A DNA stretch of 64,000 bases from Peteryoungia rhizophila (GTDB taxonomy: Bacteria; Pseudomonadota; Alphaproteobacteria; Rhizobiales; Rhizobiaceae): the NCBI RefSeq assembly GCF_004912145.1, contig NZ_STGT01000001.1:1199874-1263873 (forward strand), given 5' to 3'. Position numbers and translations under genes: made by a program. The notes below the pieces were generated by a model that was given only the letters and a program-made list of their open reading frames with translations, was not told the DNA's origin and did no database searches. Below are positions 45,718 through 54,902 of the stretch, one piece after another. Position 1 is the stretch's first letter, and every line of letters begins with the position of its first letter.

Positions 45718-47211
45718 TTAGCGCGTGGTCAGGCAGCGGGAGACGCTGTCCTGCCAGCCAGCGATAGCTGCTTCCAGTTCGGTTACATCCATACCCGGCT
45801 CGAAGCGGCGATCGCGCTTCCAGGTCGCGGCAAAGCCCTTCTGGTCGGGCCAGAGGCCGGCACGGGAGCCGGCGAGCCAGGCGGCGCCGAGCACCGTGGT
45901 TTCGAGAACCACGGGACGATCGACGGGGGCGGCCAGGATGTCGGCCAGTCTCTGCATCGTCCAGTCGGAGGCGACCATGCCGCCATCGACGCGGAGCACC
46001 GTCTTCGACGCGCTGCCGTTCCAGTCCTTCTTCATCGCCTCCAGGAGGTCATGGGTCTGGTAGGCGACGCTCTCAAGCACGGCGCGGGCGAATTCGGCCG
46101 GGCCCGTGCCACGGGTCAGGCCGAAGATCGCACCCCGGGCATCGGCATCCCAATGGGGTGCGCCAAGCCCGGTAAAGGCCGGCACGAGATAGACGCGCTG
46201 ATGCGGATCGGCCTTGCTGGCGAGCGCATCCGTTTCCGAAGCAACTTTCACAAAGCCCATCTGGTCGCGCAGCCACTGGACGGCGGCACCCGCAATGAAG
46301 ATCGAGCCCTCAAGTGCGTAGGTGGTCTCGCCGTTCAGGCGATAGGCAATAGTAGTTAAAAGCCGGTTCGAGGAAGCGACGCGGTCCGGTCCGGTGTTCA
46401 GCAGCGCAAAGCAGCCTGTGCCATAGGTGGACTTCATCATGCCGGGCTCGAAGCAAGCATTGCCGATGACGGCGGCCTGCTGGTCTCCGGCGACGCCGAG
46501 GATCGGAATTTCGGCACCCAGCACCGAAGCATCCGTGATGCCGAAGTCATCGGCGCAGTCCTTGACCTCCGGCAGCATGGCGCGCGGGATCTCGAGGATG
46601 GACAGAAGCTCGTCATCGAAGCGGTTTTCGCCGATGTCATAGATCAGAGTGCGCGAGGCATTCGTCGCGTCGGTCGCGTGGACCTTGCCGCCGGTCAACT
46701 TGTAGATGAGCCAGCTATCGACCGTACCGAAGCAGATCTCGCCTTTCTCGGCGCGGGCCTTCAGGCCGTCGGCATTCTTCAAGAGCCAGGAGAGCTTGGT
46801 TCCTGAGAAGTAGGGATCGAGCAGCAGGCCGGTCTTTTCGGTGAAGAGCGGTTCCAGGCCCTTATGTTTCAGTTCATCGCAGAAACGGGCGGTGCGGCGG
46901 TCCTGCCAAACAATGGCACGGTGGACCGGCTGGCCGGTCTCGCGGTCCCAGACGACGACAGTTTCGCGCTGGTTGGTGATGCCGATCGCCGTCACATCGC
47001 CGATCTTGATCTTGGCGGCAGCGAGCGCCTTTTCGATGGTCGAAAGCACGCTCTGCCAGATCTCGTCCGCATCATGCTCGACCCATCCGGAATCCGGAAA
47101 ATGCTGGGTGAACTCCTGCTGGGCGACGCCGACAATGTGCATCTCGTGATCAAAGATCATCGAGCGGGTCGAGGTCGTTCCCTGGTCGATGGCCAGAATG
47201 TAACCGCTCAT
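45718..47211 (-). CDS. glpK: Glycerol kinase
   Basis: A 497-residue FGGY-family kinase that phosphorylates glycerol to sn-glycerol 3-phosphate and traps it after uptake. The start [20 protein letters not shown], the [16 protein letters not shown] segment and the ATP-binding [11 protein letters not shown] and [12 protein letters not shown] motifs are typical. It is the last gene of the glp operon, 82 bases after glpV with a hairpin between them. ATG 47211 replaces a longer frame that has no similarity. Confidence 0.95.
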   Translation of the reverse strand: MSGYILAIDQGTTSTRSMIFDHEMHIVGVAQQEFTQHFPDSGWVEHDADEIWQSVLSTIEKALAAAKIKIGDVTAIGITNQRETVVVWDRETGQPVHRAIVWQDRRTARFCDELKHKGLEPLFTEKTGLLLDPYFSGTKLSWLLKNADGLKARAEKGEICFGTVDSWLIYKLTGGKVHATDATNASRTLIYDIGENRFDDELLSILEIPRAMLPEVKDCADDFGITDASVLGAEIPILGVAGDQQAAVIGNACFEPGMMKSTYGTGCFALLNTGPDRVASSNRLLTTIAYRLNGETTYALEGSIFIAGAAVQWLRDQMGFVKVASETDALASKADPHQRVYLVPAFTGLGAPHWDADARGAIFGLTRGTGPAEFARAVLESVAYQTHDLLEAMKKDWNGSASKTVLRVDGGMVASDWTMQRLADILAAPVDRPVVLETTVLGAAWLAGSRAGLWPDQKGFAATWKRDRRFEPGMDVTELEAAIAGWQDSVSRCLTTR

Positions 47212-47237
47212 CAGGCTGAAACTCCTTAAGTGAAGAA

Positions 47238-47262
47238 GCCGGGGCGTAGTTTGCGCCCCGGC
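47238..47262 (-). other. Hairpin between glpV and glpK
   Basis: GCCGGGGCG (47238-47246) and CGCCCCGGC (47254-47262) form a perfect nine-pair stem. On the minus strand only a weak T-rich stretch follows, so it probably stabilises the glpV part of the mRNA or gives partial termination, which would raise the level of binding protein over kinase. Confidence 0.5.
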
Positions 47263-47292
47263 GATTGTCAATTCAGCGGCGATCGCCGATCG

Positions 47293-49011
47293 TTACTGCC
47301 AGCTCTTCACGAGCTCGTCGTAATTGACCGTCATCGGCTGTTCCTTCTCGTTCTCGATCTTCAGCTGAGGAGCGAGATTACCCTTGGCAACTGCATCGGC
47401 ATTCCACTCTTCGAGGGTCTTTTCCTCGGCAAGCTTCGGACCGATATCGCCCTGAACGCCAGCGCGTTCGAGACGCTCCATCACCTTTTCCTGCTCAGCG
47501 CAGAGCGAGTCCATGGCTTCCTGGGCGGTCTTGGCGCCGGAAGAAGCGTCACCGATTGCCTGCCACCAGAGCTGAGCCAGCTTCGGATAGTCAGGGACGT
47601 TGGTGCCGGTCGGCGACCACTGCAGGCGAGCCGGCGAGCGGTAGAATTCGACCAGACCGCCGAGCTTCGGAGCGCGATCTGTGAAGGACTGGTGATCGAG
47701 GGTCGACTGACGGATGAAGGTCAGGCCGACATGGCTCTTCTTCACGTCGATGGTCTTCGAGGTGACGAACTGCGCATAGAGCCAGGCAGCCTTTGCACGA
47801 TCTTCCGGGGTGGACTTCATCAACGTCCAGGAACCTGCGTCCTGATAGCCGAGCTTCATGCCGTCTTTCCAGTAGACGCCATGCGGGCTCGGAGCGAAGC
47901 GCCACTTCGGCGTACCGTCCTCGTTCACGACCGGCAGGCCTTCCTTGACGAAGTCGGCCGTGAAGGCAGTGTAGGTGAACATCTGCTGGGCGACTTCACC
48001 CTGCGACGGCACCGGACCGGATTCGGAGAAGGTCATGCCCTGGGCGGCTGGCGGCGCGTATTTCGTCATCCATTCGAGATACTTCTCGATGGCATAGACG
48101 GAGGCCGGGCCGTTGGTATCGCCGCCACGTGCGACGCAGGAGCCGACCGGACGAGAATTCTCGTCGACCTTGATGCCCCATTCGTCGACCGGAAGGCCGT
48201 TCGGAATGCCCTTGTCGCCGTTGCCGGCCATGGAGAGCCAGGCATCGGTGAAGCGCCAGCCGAGTGACGGGTCCTTCTTACCGTAGTCCATGTGGCCGAA
48301 GACCTTCTTGCCGTCGATTTCGCGACCGGTGAAGAATTCGGCGATGTCCTCGTAAGCCGACCAGTTGACCGGTACGCCGAGATCGTAGCCGTACTTTGCC
48401 TTGAAGTCGGCCTTGTTCTTCTCGTCGTTGAACCAGTCGTAGCGGAAGAAGTAGAGGTTGGCGAACTGCTGGGTCGGAAGTTGGTAGAGCTTACCATCAG
48501 GGGCAGTCGTGAAGGACTTGCCGATGAAGTCGTCGATGTCGAGGGTCGGGCTGGTGACGTCCTTGCCTTCGTTCGCCATCCAGTCAGTCAGGTTACGGAC
48601 CTGCTGGTAGCGCCAATGGGTGCCGATCAGGTCGGAGTCATTGATGTAGGCGTCATAAATGTTTTCGCCCGACTGCATCTGCGTCTGCAGTTTTTCGACG
48701 ACGTCACCTTCACCGATCAGGTCATGGGTGATCTTGATGCCGGTGATGGCGGTGAAGGCCGGAGCGAGGACCTTCGATTCATATTCATGCGTGGTGATGG
48801 TTTCGGAGACGACCTTGATCTCCATGCCGGCGAAAGGCTTCGCAGCATCGATGAACCACTGCATTTCGGCTTCCTGTGTGGCACGATCGAGTGCCGACAT
48901 GTCGCCGACCTCGGCGTCCAGGAATGTCTTCGCCGCTTCCATATCGGCAAAGGCGGCGCCCGTCATAGCCAGAAGCATGGCGGCCGTCGTCGTCAAAAGG
49001 TGCTTTCGCAT
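47293..49011 (-). CDS. glpV: Glycerol ABC transporter substrate-binding protein
   Basis: A 572-residue exported binding protein, larger than most sugar-binding proteins. The signal peptide is MRKHLLTTTAAMLLAMTGAA, cleaved before the mature DMEAAK start. The ITGIKITHDLIGEGD and LYQLPTQQFANLYFFRYDWF segments show the extracellular-binding fold. Its place between glpU and glpK equals that of glpV in Rhizobium leguminosarum. ATG 49011 follows GAGGAAACT; upstream extension of the frame is not coding. Confidence 0.9.
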   Translation of the reverse strand: MRKHLLTTTAAMLLAMTGAAFADMEAAKTFLDAEVGDMSALDRATQEAEMQWFIDAAKPFAGMEIKVVSETITTHEYESKVLAPAFTAITGIKITHDLIGEGDVVEKLQTQMQSGENIYDAYINDSDLIGTHWRYQQVRNLTDWMANEGKDVTSPTLDIDDFIGKSFTTAPDGKLYQLPTQQFANLYFFRYDWFNDEKNKADFKAKYGYDLGVPVNWSAYEDIAEFFTGREIDGKKVFGHMDYGKKDPSLGWRFTDAWLSMAGNGDKGIPNGLPVDEWGIKVDENSRPVGSCVARGGDTNGPASVYAIEKYLEWMTKYAPPAAQGMTFSESGPVPSQGEVAQQMFTYTAFTADFVKEGLPVVNEDGTPKWRFAPSPHGVYWKDGMKLGYQDAGSWTLMKSTPEDRAKAAWLYAQFVTSKTIDVKKSHVGLTFIRQSTLDHQSFTDRAPKLGGLVEFYRSPARLQWSPTGTNVPDYPKLAQLWWQAIGDASSGAKTAQEAMDSLCAEQEKVMERLERAGVQGDIGPKLAEEKTLEEWNADAVAKGNLAPQLKIENEKEQPMTVNYDELVKSWQ

Positions 49012-49057
49012 AGTTTCCTCCCTAAGGTTGCGAATGCGTTCAGTTTGTAGTCCCGAG

Positions 49058-49080
49058 GATGGCGACCTCCCGCCGCCATC
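49058..49080 (-). other. Hairpin in the glpU-glpV spacer
   Basis: GATGGCG (49058-49064) and CGCCATC (49074-49080) make a seven-pair stem in the leader of glpV. Without a T tract it is not a terminator; with the hairpin after glpV it may protect the binding-protein mRNA segment. Confidence 0.35.
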
Positions 49081-49094
49081 CATCTTGTCTTGCC

Positions 49095-49376
49095 CTAGAC
49101 GAAGCGGAAAACGCCGATGGCGTAGACCACGGACAGGGCGAGAGCCCACCACAGGTTCGGTCCGATGAGACCGAGCCAAGCGAGATTGATGAAAGCCGAC
49201 CCGAGCAGCGACACAAACAGACGGTCACCGCGGGTCGTCTCGAAGCGCAGGATGCCGGTCCGTGGATTGCCGCCGGGGGAAAGATATTCCCAGACCGCCA
49301 TCGACAGGATCAGGCTAAAGATCACGACGAAGAAAATCGTCGTCGGCATCGTCCAGGCCATCCATGTAAAGTCCAT
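49095..49376 (-). CDS. glpU: Small membrane component of the glycerol transporter (DUF2160)
   Basis: A 93-residue protein with two hydrophobic helices (MPTTIFFVVIFSLILSMAVW and INLAWLGLIGPNLWWALALS) and the DUF2160 RGDRLFVSLLGSA segment. In Rhizobium leguminosarum the matching glpU belongs to the glycerol transporter, with no known biochemical role. The start has GAGGAGG upstream and lies 10 bases from the glpQ stop. Confidence 0.87.
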   Translation of the reverse strand: MDFTWMAWTMPTTIFFVVIFSLILSMAVWEYLSPGGNPRTGILRFETTRGDRLFVSLLGSAFINLAWLGLIGPNLWWALALSVVYAIGVFRFV

Positions 49377-49386
49377 CGGAACCTCC

Positions 49387-50205
49387 TCAGACGCGGCCCA
49401 GGGCAAAGCCCTTGGCGATGTAGTTGCGGACGAAATAGATGACGAGCGCTCCGGGTATGATCGTGAGCACGCCGGCCGCAGCCAGCACGCCCCAGTCCAT
49501 GCCCGAGGCAGACACCGTTCGCGTCATGATGGCGGCGATCGGTTTGGCATCGGTGGTCGTCAGGGTCCGGGCGATCAGGAGCTCGACCCAGGAGAACATG
49601 AAGCAGAAGAAGGCGGCGACACCGATGCCCGAGGCGATCAACGGCATGAAGATCTTTACGAAGAAACGCGGGAAAGAATAGCCGTCGATATAAGCGGTCT
49701 CGTCGATCTCCTTCGGCACGCCCGACATGAAGCCTTCGAGGATCCAGACAGCCAGCGGCACGTTGAACAGGCAGTGCGCGATGGCGACGGCGATATGCGT
49801 GTCGATCAATCCAAAGGCGGAATACAGCTGGAAGAAGGGAAGCGCAAAGACGGCCGGCGGCGCCATTCGGTTTGTCAGCAGCCAGAAGAACAGATGCTTA
49901 TCACCAAGGAAGCGATACCGTGAGAAGGCATAGGCTGCCGGAAGGGCCGCCGCGACCGCGATCACCGTGTTCATACACACATAGATGATCGAGTTGATAT
50001 AGCCCTTGTACCACGACGGATCGGTAAAGATTACCGCGTAGTTGGCGATTGTCGGATTGACGGGCCAGAGCGAGAAGGCGCCGGTGATCTCCGCATTCGT
50101 CTTGAAGCTCATGTTGACGAGCCAATAGATCGGCAGGAGCAGGAAGATGATGTAGATCGTCGGAACCAGAAAGCCGAGGCCGGTGCGGTTGTCAGTGCTT
50201 TTCAT
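49387..50205 (-). CDS. glpQ: Glycerol ABC transporter permease
   Basis: A 272-residue inner-membrane permease with six helices and the EAA loop (EGFMSGVPKEIDETAYIDGY) that contacts the ATPases. It belongs to the MalG-type half of carbohydrate permeases. It follows glpP by 11 bases and precedes glpU. The symbol follows the R. leguminosarum locus and is unrelated to the GlpQ phosphodiesterase of E. coli. Confidence 0.92.
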   Translation of the reverse strand: MKSTDNRTGLGFLVPTIYIIFLLLPIYWLVNMSFKTNAEITGAFSLWPVNPTIANYAVIFTDPSWYKGYINSIIYVCMNTVIAVAAALPAAYAFSRYRFLGDKHLFFWLLTNRMAPPAVFALPFFQLYSAFGLIDTHIAVAIAHCLFNVPLAVWILEGFMSGVPKEIDETAYIDGYSFPRFFVKIFMPLIASGIGVAAFFCFMFSWVELLIARTLTTTDAKPIAAIMTRTVSASGMDWGVLAAAGVLTIIPGALVIYFVRNYIAKGFALGRV

Positions 50206-50216
50206 CGGTATCTCCC

Positions 50217-51083
50217 TCAGCCCTTCGCGTCACTATTGGTCATGACGGTGTAGAAAACCCAGGACAGCGCGAGGATGATCAGGAAGTAGATGATCGACAT
50301 CGCCGCCGCCGGACCAAGATCAAACTGACCGACCGCCATCTTGACGAGGTCGATCGACAGGAAAGTGGTCGAATTGCCCGGGCCACCACCCGTAAGGACG
50401 AAGGGCTCGGTGTAGATCATGAAACTATCCATGAAGCGCAGCAGCACGGCGATCAGAAGCACGCGCTTCATCTTCGGCAGCTGAATGAAGCGGAACACGG
50501 ACCAGCGCGACGCGCCGTCGATCTTGGCTGCCTGGTAATAGGCATCCGGGATCGAGACGAGACCGGCATAGCAGAGCAGCACGACAAGGCTCGTCCAGTG
50601 CCAGACATCCATCACGATGATGGTGACCCAGGCGTGGATCGGGTTCTGCGTGTAATTGTAGTCAAAGCCCAGGGCGTTCAGCGAATAGCCGAGTAGACCG
50701 ATGTCGACGCGGCCGAAGACCTGCCAGATTGTACCCACGACATTCCACGGAATGAGCAGTGGCAGCGCCATCAGGACGAGGCAGACCGGAACCCCCAGTC
50801 CCGTTTTCGGCATGTTGAGCGCGATGAAGATGCCAAGCGGCACCTGGATCGCAAGAATGATCATGGAGAAGATCAGGTTGCGGCCGAGCGCATCCCAGAA
50901 GCGGTCGGACGAGAGGATGTCGGTGAACCAGTCGGTGCCGGCCCAGAAGAACTGATTGTTGCCGAAAGTGTCCTGGACGGAATAGTTCACCACGGTCATC
51001 AGCGGAATGACGGCCGAGAAGGCCACCAGCACCAGGACCGGAATGACCATGAACCAGGCCTTGTTGTTCCAAGTCTTTTCCAT
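50217..51083 (-). CDS. glpP: Glycerol ABC transporter permease
   Basis: A 288-residue MalF-type permease with six helices and an EAA-like loop (AGLVSIPDAYYQAAKIDGAS). Together with GlpQ it forms the membrane channel. The start is three bases beyond the glpT stop, showing tight operon packing. The symbol follows R. leguminosarum. Confidence 0.92.
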   Translation of the reverse strand: MEKTWNNKAWFMVIPVLVLVAFSAVIPLMTVVNYSVQDTFGNNQFFWAGTDWFTDILSSDRFWDALGRNLIFSMIILAIQVPLGIFIALNMPKTGLGVPVCLVLMALPLLIPWNVVGTIWQVFGRVDIGLLGYSLNALGFDYNYTQNPIHAWVTIIVMDVWHWTSLVVLLCYAGLVSIPDAYYQAAKIDGASRWSVFRFIQLPKMKRVLLIAVLLRFMDSFMIYTEPFVLTGGGPGNSTTFLSIDLVKMAVGQFDLGPAAAMSIIYFLIILALSWVFYTVMTNSDAKG

Positions 51084-51086
51084 GGT

Positions 51087-52157
51087 TCAGCCCTCCATTC
51101 CAACGCGCCAGGAATCGGCGAAGATGCCGACGCCCTCGGGGACGAATGTTACCTTCGGATCTGCGGGGATATCCGCATCCTCGGGGATGACGATCGACAG
51201 CGGATTACCGGCAAACTGCGCACGAACGATCTTCTGACGGCCGATATCCTCGACCTTGGCGACGGTCACGGGCATGCCTTCGCGTCCGAGGCGCAGGAAT
51301 TCTGGGCGTATGCCGAGCTCGATCTTGCTCTGACCGGACAGCTTGGGCGTTCCCGGCAGATCGACCGTCTGGTCGCCAACAATCGCGGTTGCGCCATTCA
51401 CCTTAGCCGGCATCACATTCATGCCCGGCGAGCCGATGAAATAGCCGACAAAGGTGTGGCTCGGGCGCTCGAAAAGTTCGGCCGGCGTGCCGATCTGGAC
51501 GATCTGGCCGTCATACATGACCACCACCTTATCGGCGAAGGTCAGGGCCTCGGTCTGGTCATGGGTGACATAGACCATGGTGAAGCCGGACTGGCGATGC
51601 AGGCGCTTCAACTGCGAGCGAAGCACCCACTTCATGTGCGGGTCGATCACCGTCAGCGGCTCGTCGAAGAGAATCGCATTGACATCCGAGCGCACCAGGC
51701 CGCGGCCGAGCGAGATCTTCTGCTTCTGGTCCGCCGTCAGGCCCTGCGCCTGCTTGCGGGCCATGGGCTGCAGGTCGATCATGTCGAGGATTTCGTTGAC
51801 CCGCTTGTGGACCTGATCTTCCGGGACATGCCGGTTGCGCAAGGGGAAGGCCAGGTTGTCGTAGACGCTCATGGTGTCGTAGACGACGGGGAACTGGAAG
51901 ACCTGGGCGATGTTGCGGGCAGCCGTCGGCAGGTTGGTGACGTCAACGCCGTCGAATTCGATCCGCCCGTCGGAGGGATGGATCAGGCCCGAGATGATGT
52001 TGAGCAGCGTGGTCTTGCCGCAGCCCGAAGGCCCGAGCAGCGCATAGGCACCGCCGTCATTCCATTCGTGATGGACTTCCTTCAGGGCGTAGTCGCCGGC
52101 TGCGCGGGCGGCCGGGGTGTAGGCGTGACGGATATGGTCGAGGTTGATGCGTGCCAT
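51087..52157 (-). CDS. glpT: Glycerol ABC transporter ATP-binding protein with degenerate signature motif
   Basis: A 356-residue ABC ATPase with a TOBE-like C-terminal domain. Walker A is GPSGCGKTT, Walker B ILFDEP and the H-loop histidine is present in VYVTHDQTEAL. The signature LSGGQ is replaced by LTADQKQ, which is not expected to hydrolyse ATP in the partner site. Its partner GlpS has the opposite pattern. ATG 52157 matches the family start MARINLDHIRHAY; the longer frame overlaps glpS. Confidence 0.92.
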   Translation of the reverse strand: MARINLDHIRHAYTPAARAAGDYALKEVHHEWNDGGAYALLGPSGCGKTTLLNIISGLIHPSDGRIEFDGVDVTNLPTAARNIAQVFQFPVVYDTMSVYDNLAFPLRNRHVPEDQVHKRVNEILDMIDLQPMARKQAQGLTADQKQKISLGRGLVRSDVNAILFDEPLTVIDPHMKWVLRSQLKRLHRQSGFTMVYVTHDQTEALTFADKVVVMYDGQIVQIGTPAELFERPSHTFVGYFIGSPGMNVMPAKVNGATAIVGDQTVDLPGTPKLSGQSKIELGIRPEFLRLGREGMPVTVAKVEDIGRQKIVRAQFAGNPLSIVIPEDADIPADPKVTFVPEGVGIFADSWRVGMEG

Positions 52158-52168
52158 GACGTTCCTCC

Positions 52169-53248
52169 TCACGCGGCCAGTTCGGCGGGGGCGCCGAGCG
52201 CCCTGCCGTCGGCGCCGAACGCCATCAGGTGACGGGTGTCGATAAAGACGTCGATCTCGCGGTCGGGATCGATGTCGTGAATGCCATGCGCCAGGCAAAC
52301 CCAGCGCGCATCGCCGTATTCGACGTGGATGAAGCTCTCGGAGCCGGCGATTTCCGACACCAGCGTGCGTGCGCGCATCGGCAAGGCCGAGGGCAGGGCT
52401 GCGAGCGACAGATGGTGAGGGTGGAACGCGACGGTTACGGGACCATCGGCGATCGAGGCGAGATGGCTCGGGACTAGGAGAACAGGCTGGCCGTTTAGCT
52501 CGAAGCTTGCGGCCCGCTTGACGAGCGCGATCGTGTTGAGCGGCGGGTCGGCGAAGGTCTGGGCGGTCTTGAGATCCGACGGACGGCGATAGACGTCGAT
52601 CGTCTGGCCGAACTGGGTGATGCGGCCTTCTCTCAGCGTTGCCGTATTGCCCCCAAGCAGCAGAGCTTCGGACGGCTCGGTGGTTGCGTAGACGAAAATG
52701 GCGCCGGATTCGGCAAAGATCTTCGGCAGTTCCTCACGCAGTTCCTCGCGGAGCTTGTAGTCGAGGTTTGCGAGTGGCTCGTCGAGAAGGACGAGCTTCG
52801 CGTTCTTGACGATGGCGCGGGCCAGAGCGGTGCGCTGCTGTTGGCCCCCGGAGAGGCTGAGTGGCGTACGATCAAGATAGGGCGTCAGCCGCAGAAGCTC
52901 GGCGGCCTTGCGGACTTCACGATCGACCGTGGCTGCGTCCTTGCCACCAACGCGCATCGGCGAGGCAATGTTCTCATAAACCGTCAGCGCCGGATAGTTG
53001 ATGAACTGCTGGTAGACCATCGCGATACTGCGCTTCTGGACCGGCAGGCCGGTGACATCCTGGCCGTCGAAATGGACGGTCCCGGAGGTCGGCTTGTCGA
53101 GGCCTGCCATCAGGCGCATCAGGGATGTCTTGCCCGATAGGGTGGGCCCGAGCAGGACGTTCAGCGTGCCCCGCTGCAACGTCAGGTCGGTCGGGTGAAT
53201 GTGATATTCACCTCCCGCCATTTTCGAGACTTTACGCAGTTCCAACAT
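52169..53248 (-). CDS. glpS: Glycerol ABC transporter ATP-binding protein lacking the H-loop histidine
   Basis: A 359-residue ABC ATPase with a TOBE-like C-terminal region. Walker A is GPTLSGKTS, the signature LSLSGGQQQR is canonical and Walker B is LLDEPLANLD. The switch-region histidine is replaced (VYATTEPSEAL instead of the usual VTHD). The first of the two ATPase genes, it follows glpD by 51 bases and precedes glpT by 11. Confidence 0.92.
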   Translation of the reverse strand: MLELRKVSKMAGGEYHIHPTDLTLQRGTLNVLLGPTLSGKTSLMRLMAGLDKPTSGTVHFDGQDVTGLPVQKRSIAMVYQQFINYPALTVYENIASPMRVGGKDAATVDREVRKAAELLRLTPYLDRTPLSLSGGQQQRTALARAIVKNAKLVLLDEPLANLDYKLREELREELPKIFAESGAIFVYATTEPSEALLLGGNTATLREGRITQFGQTIDVYRRPSDLKTAQTFADPPLNTIALVKRAASFELNGQPVLLVPSHLASIADGPVTVAFHPHHLSLAALPSALPMRARTLVSEIAGSESFIHVEYGDARWVCLAHGIHDIDPDREIDVFIDTRHLMAFGADGRALGAPAELAA

Positions 53249-53299
53249 ATGTCCTCAGGCCTCCTCCAAACCGTCGGTCTTCTTCAGTGGGATGGGCGA

Positions 53300-54811
53300 T
53301 CAGGCCGCCGCGAGCATCCCCAGATAGGCATCCAGCCCCTTCGCCTCCTCCGGCGTCAGGAACAGTCCCTGTTTCGTTCGGCGCCACAGCACGTCTTCGG
53401 CCGTGACCGCCCATTCCGTTTCGACCAACCAGCGTACCTCTGCCTCGTAAAGCGAGCCTCCGAAGTGACGGCCGAGATCGGCGATCGACCTTGCAGTGCC
53501 CAGGATCGACTTCGAATCCGTGCCATAGCAGCGGATCAACCGCTCGGCATGGCCGCGCTCCAGGAAGGGATAAGTCTTCAAAAGGCCTGCGACCGTCGGT
53601 TCAAAAGCCGTGGCGGGGAAATCACCGCCCGGCAGACGGCTTCCGGCGGTCCAGGGCAAGCCTTTTTCTCCGATCGCTTCGCCGATCTTCTCCAGCGCGT
53701 GTTCGGCCAGACGTCGGTAGGTGGTGAGCTTGCCGCCGAAGACATTGAGCAAGGGTGCATCGCCTTGTGCACCTTCGATCTTCAGCACATAGTCGCGCGT
53801 CGCTTCCTGCGCCTTCGACGCCCCGTCATCATAAAGTGGGCGGACGGCAGAATAGCTCCAGACGATATCGTCAGGGCGGACCGGTTCCTGGAAATATTCG
53901 CTGGCCGCGTCGCAGAGGTAGTTCACCTCTTCGGGGCTGATGCGCACATCCTTCGGATCTTCGGTGTAGTCGCGGTCGGTCGTCCCGATCAGGGTGAATT
54001 CGCCCTCATAGGGTATAGCGAAGATGATGCGGTTGTCGGGGTTCTGGAAAAAGTAGGCACGCGGGTCGGCGAACTTCTTGCGGACGATGATGTGGCTGCC
54101 CTGGACGAGCCGGACATTGTGCACGTTGTTGCGGCCGAAGGCGCCTGCCAGCACCTGGTCCACCCAGGGGCCTGCGGCATTGACCAGCATGCGTGCGCGG
54201 TGGGTGACTACAGCGCCGTCGCGCTGCGACTTCGTCGTCACGACCCAATAGCCATCTTCGCGATGGGCGGACACCACGCGGGCGCGGCTCAGAATGTTTG
54301 CGCCACGGATCTGCGCGTCGCGAGCGTTGAGGACAACCATCCGGGCGTCATCGACCCAGCCGTCGGAATATTCGAAGGCCTTGGAGAAGACAGGCTTCAA
54401 CGGCTTGCCGGCGGGATCGCGGCGCAGGTCGAGTGTCTTGGTGGCGGGCAGAAGCTTGCGACCACCCAGATTGTCGTAGAGGAAGAGGCCGAGGCGGATC
54501 AGCCAGGCCGGACGGACACCGCCCTTTTGGAAAGGAAGCACGAAGCGCAGCGGCCAGATGACATGCGGCGCCATCGCCCAGAGGACCTCGCGCTCCATCA
54601 ACGCTTCGCGCACCAGGCGAAATTCATAATGCTCAAGATAGCGCAGACCACCGTGGATCAGCTTGGTGGCGCCAGACGAGGTACCCGAGGCGAAGTCGTT
54701 CATCTCAGCCAAGGCGACGGAATATCCACGGCCGGCCGCGTCGCGCGCGATCCCGCATCCATTGATCCCACCGCCGATCACAAACAGATCGCAAATTGGC
54801 TGCCCAGACAT
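53300..54811 (-). CDS. glpD: Glycerol-3-phosphate dehydrogenase (FAD)
   Basis: A 503-residue membrane-associated flavoenzyme that oxidises glycerol 3-phosphate to dihydroxyacetone phosphate and passes electrons to quinone. The FAD motif VIGGGINGCGIARDAAGRGY is at the N-terminus, with SSGATKLIHGGLRYLEHYEF and the NAAGPWVDQVL segment. ATG 54811 follows GGAGGGG. It is the first gene of the operon and has its own promoter in the 91-base gap to glpR. Confidence 0.95.
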   Translation of the reverse strand: MSGQPICDLFVIGGGINGCGIARDAAGRGYSVALAEMNDFASGTSSGATKLIHGGLRYLEHYEFRLVREALMEREVLWAMAPHVIWPLRFVLPFQKGGVRPAWLIRLGLFLYDNLGGRKLLPATKTLDLRRDPAGKPLKPVFSKAFEYSDGWVDDARMVVLNARDAQIRGANILSRARVVSAHREDGYWVVTTKSQRDGAVVTHRARMLVNAAGPWVDQVLAGAFGRNNVHNVRLVQGSHIIVRKKFADPRAYFFQNPDNRIIFAIPYEGEFTLIGTTDRDYTEDPKDVRISPEEVNYLCDAASEYFQEPVRPDDIVWSYSAVRPLYDDGASKAQEATRDYVLKIEGAQGDAPLLNVFGGKLTTYRRLAEHALEKIGEAIGEKGLPWTAGSRLPGGDFPATAFEPTVAGLLKTYPFLERGHAERLIRCYGTDSKSILGTARSIADLGRHFGGSLYEAEVRWLVETEWAVTAEDVLWRRTKQGLFLTPEEAKGLDAYLGMLAAA

Positions 54812-54866
54812 CACCCCTCCGCATGTTCGCACCTGCAGCATTTGCTGCTATTGCGAAAGCAGGAAT

Positions 54867-54900
54867 ATATTTTTCGAAAATTAAACGAATGTCAAACGAA
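54867..54900 (-). promoter_or_regulatory. glpD promoter with overlapping GlpR-type operator repeats
   Basis: On the minus strand TTGACA (54895-54890) and AAATAT (54872-54867) have 17-base spacing. Three CGAA boxes on the plus strand at 54875, 54886 and 54897 are each 11 bases apart, the last two as AAACGAA; they overlap the -35 and spacer. DeoR-type repressors such as GlpR bind short repeated boxes like these. Confidence 0.55.
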
Positions 54901-54902
54901 AC

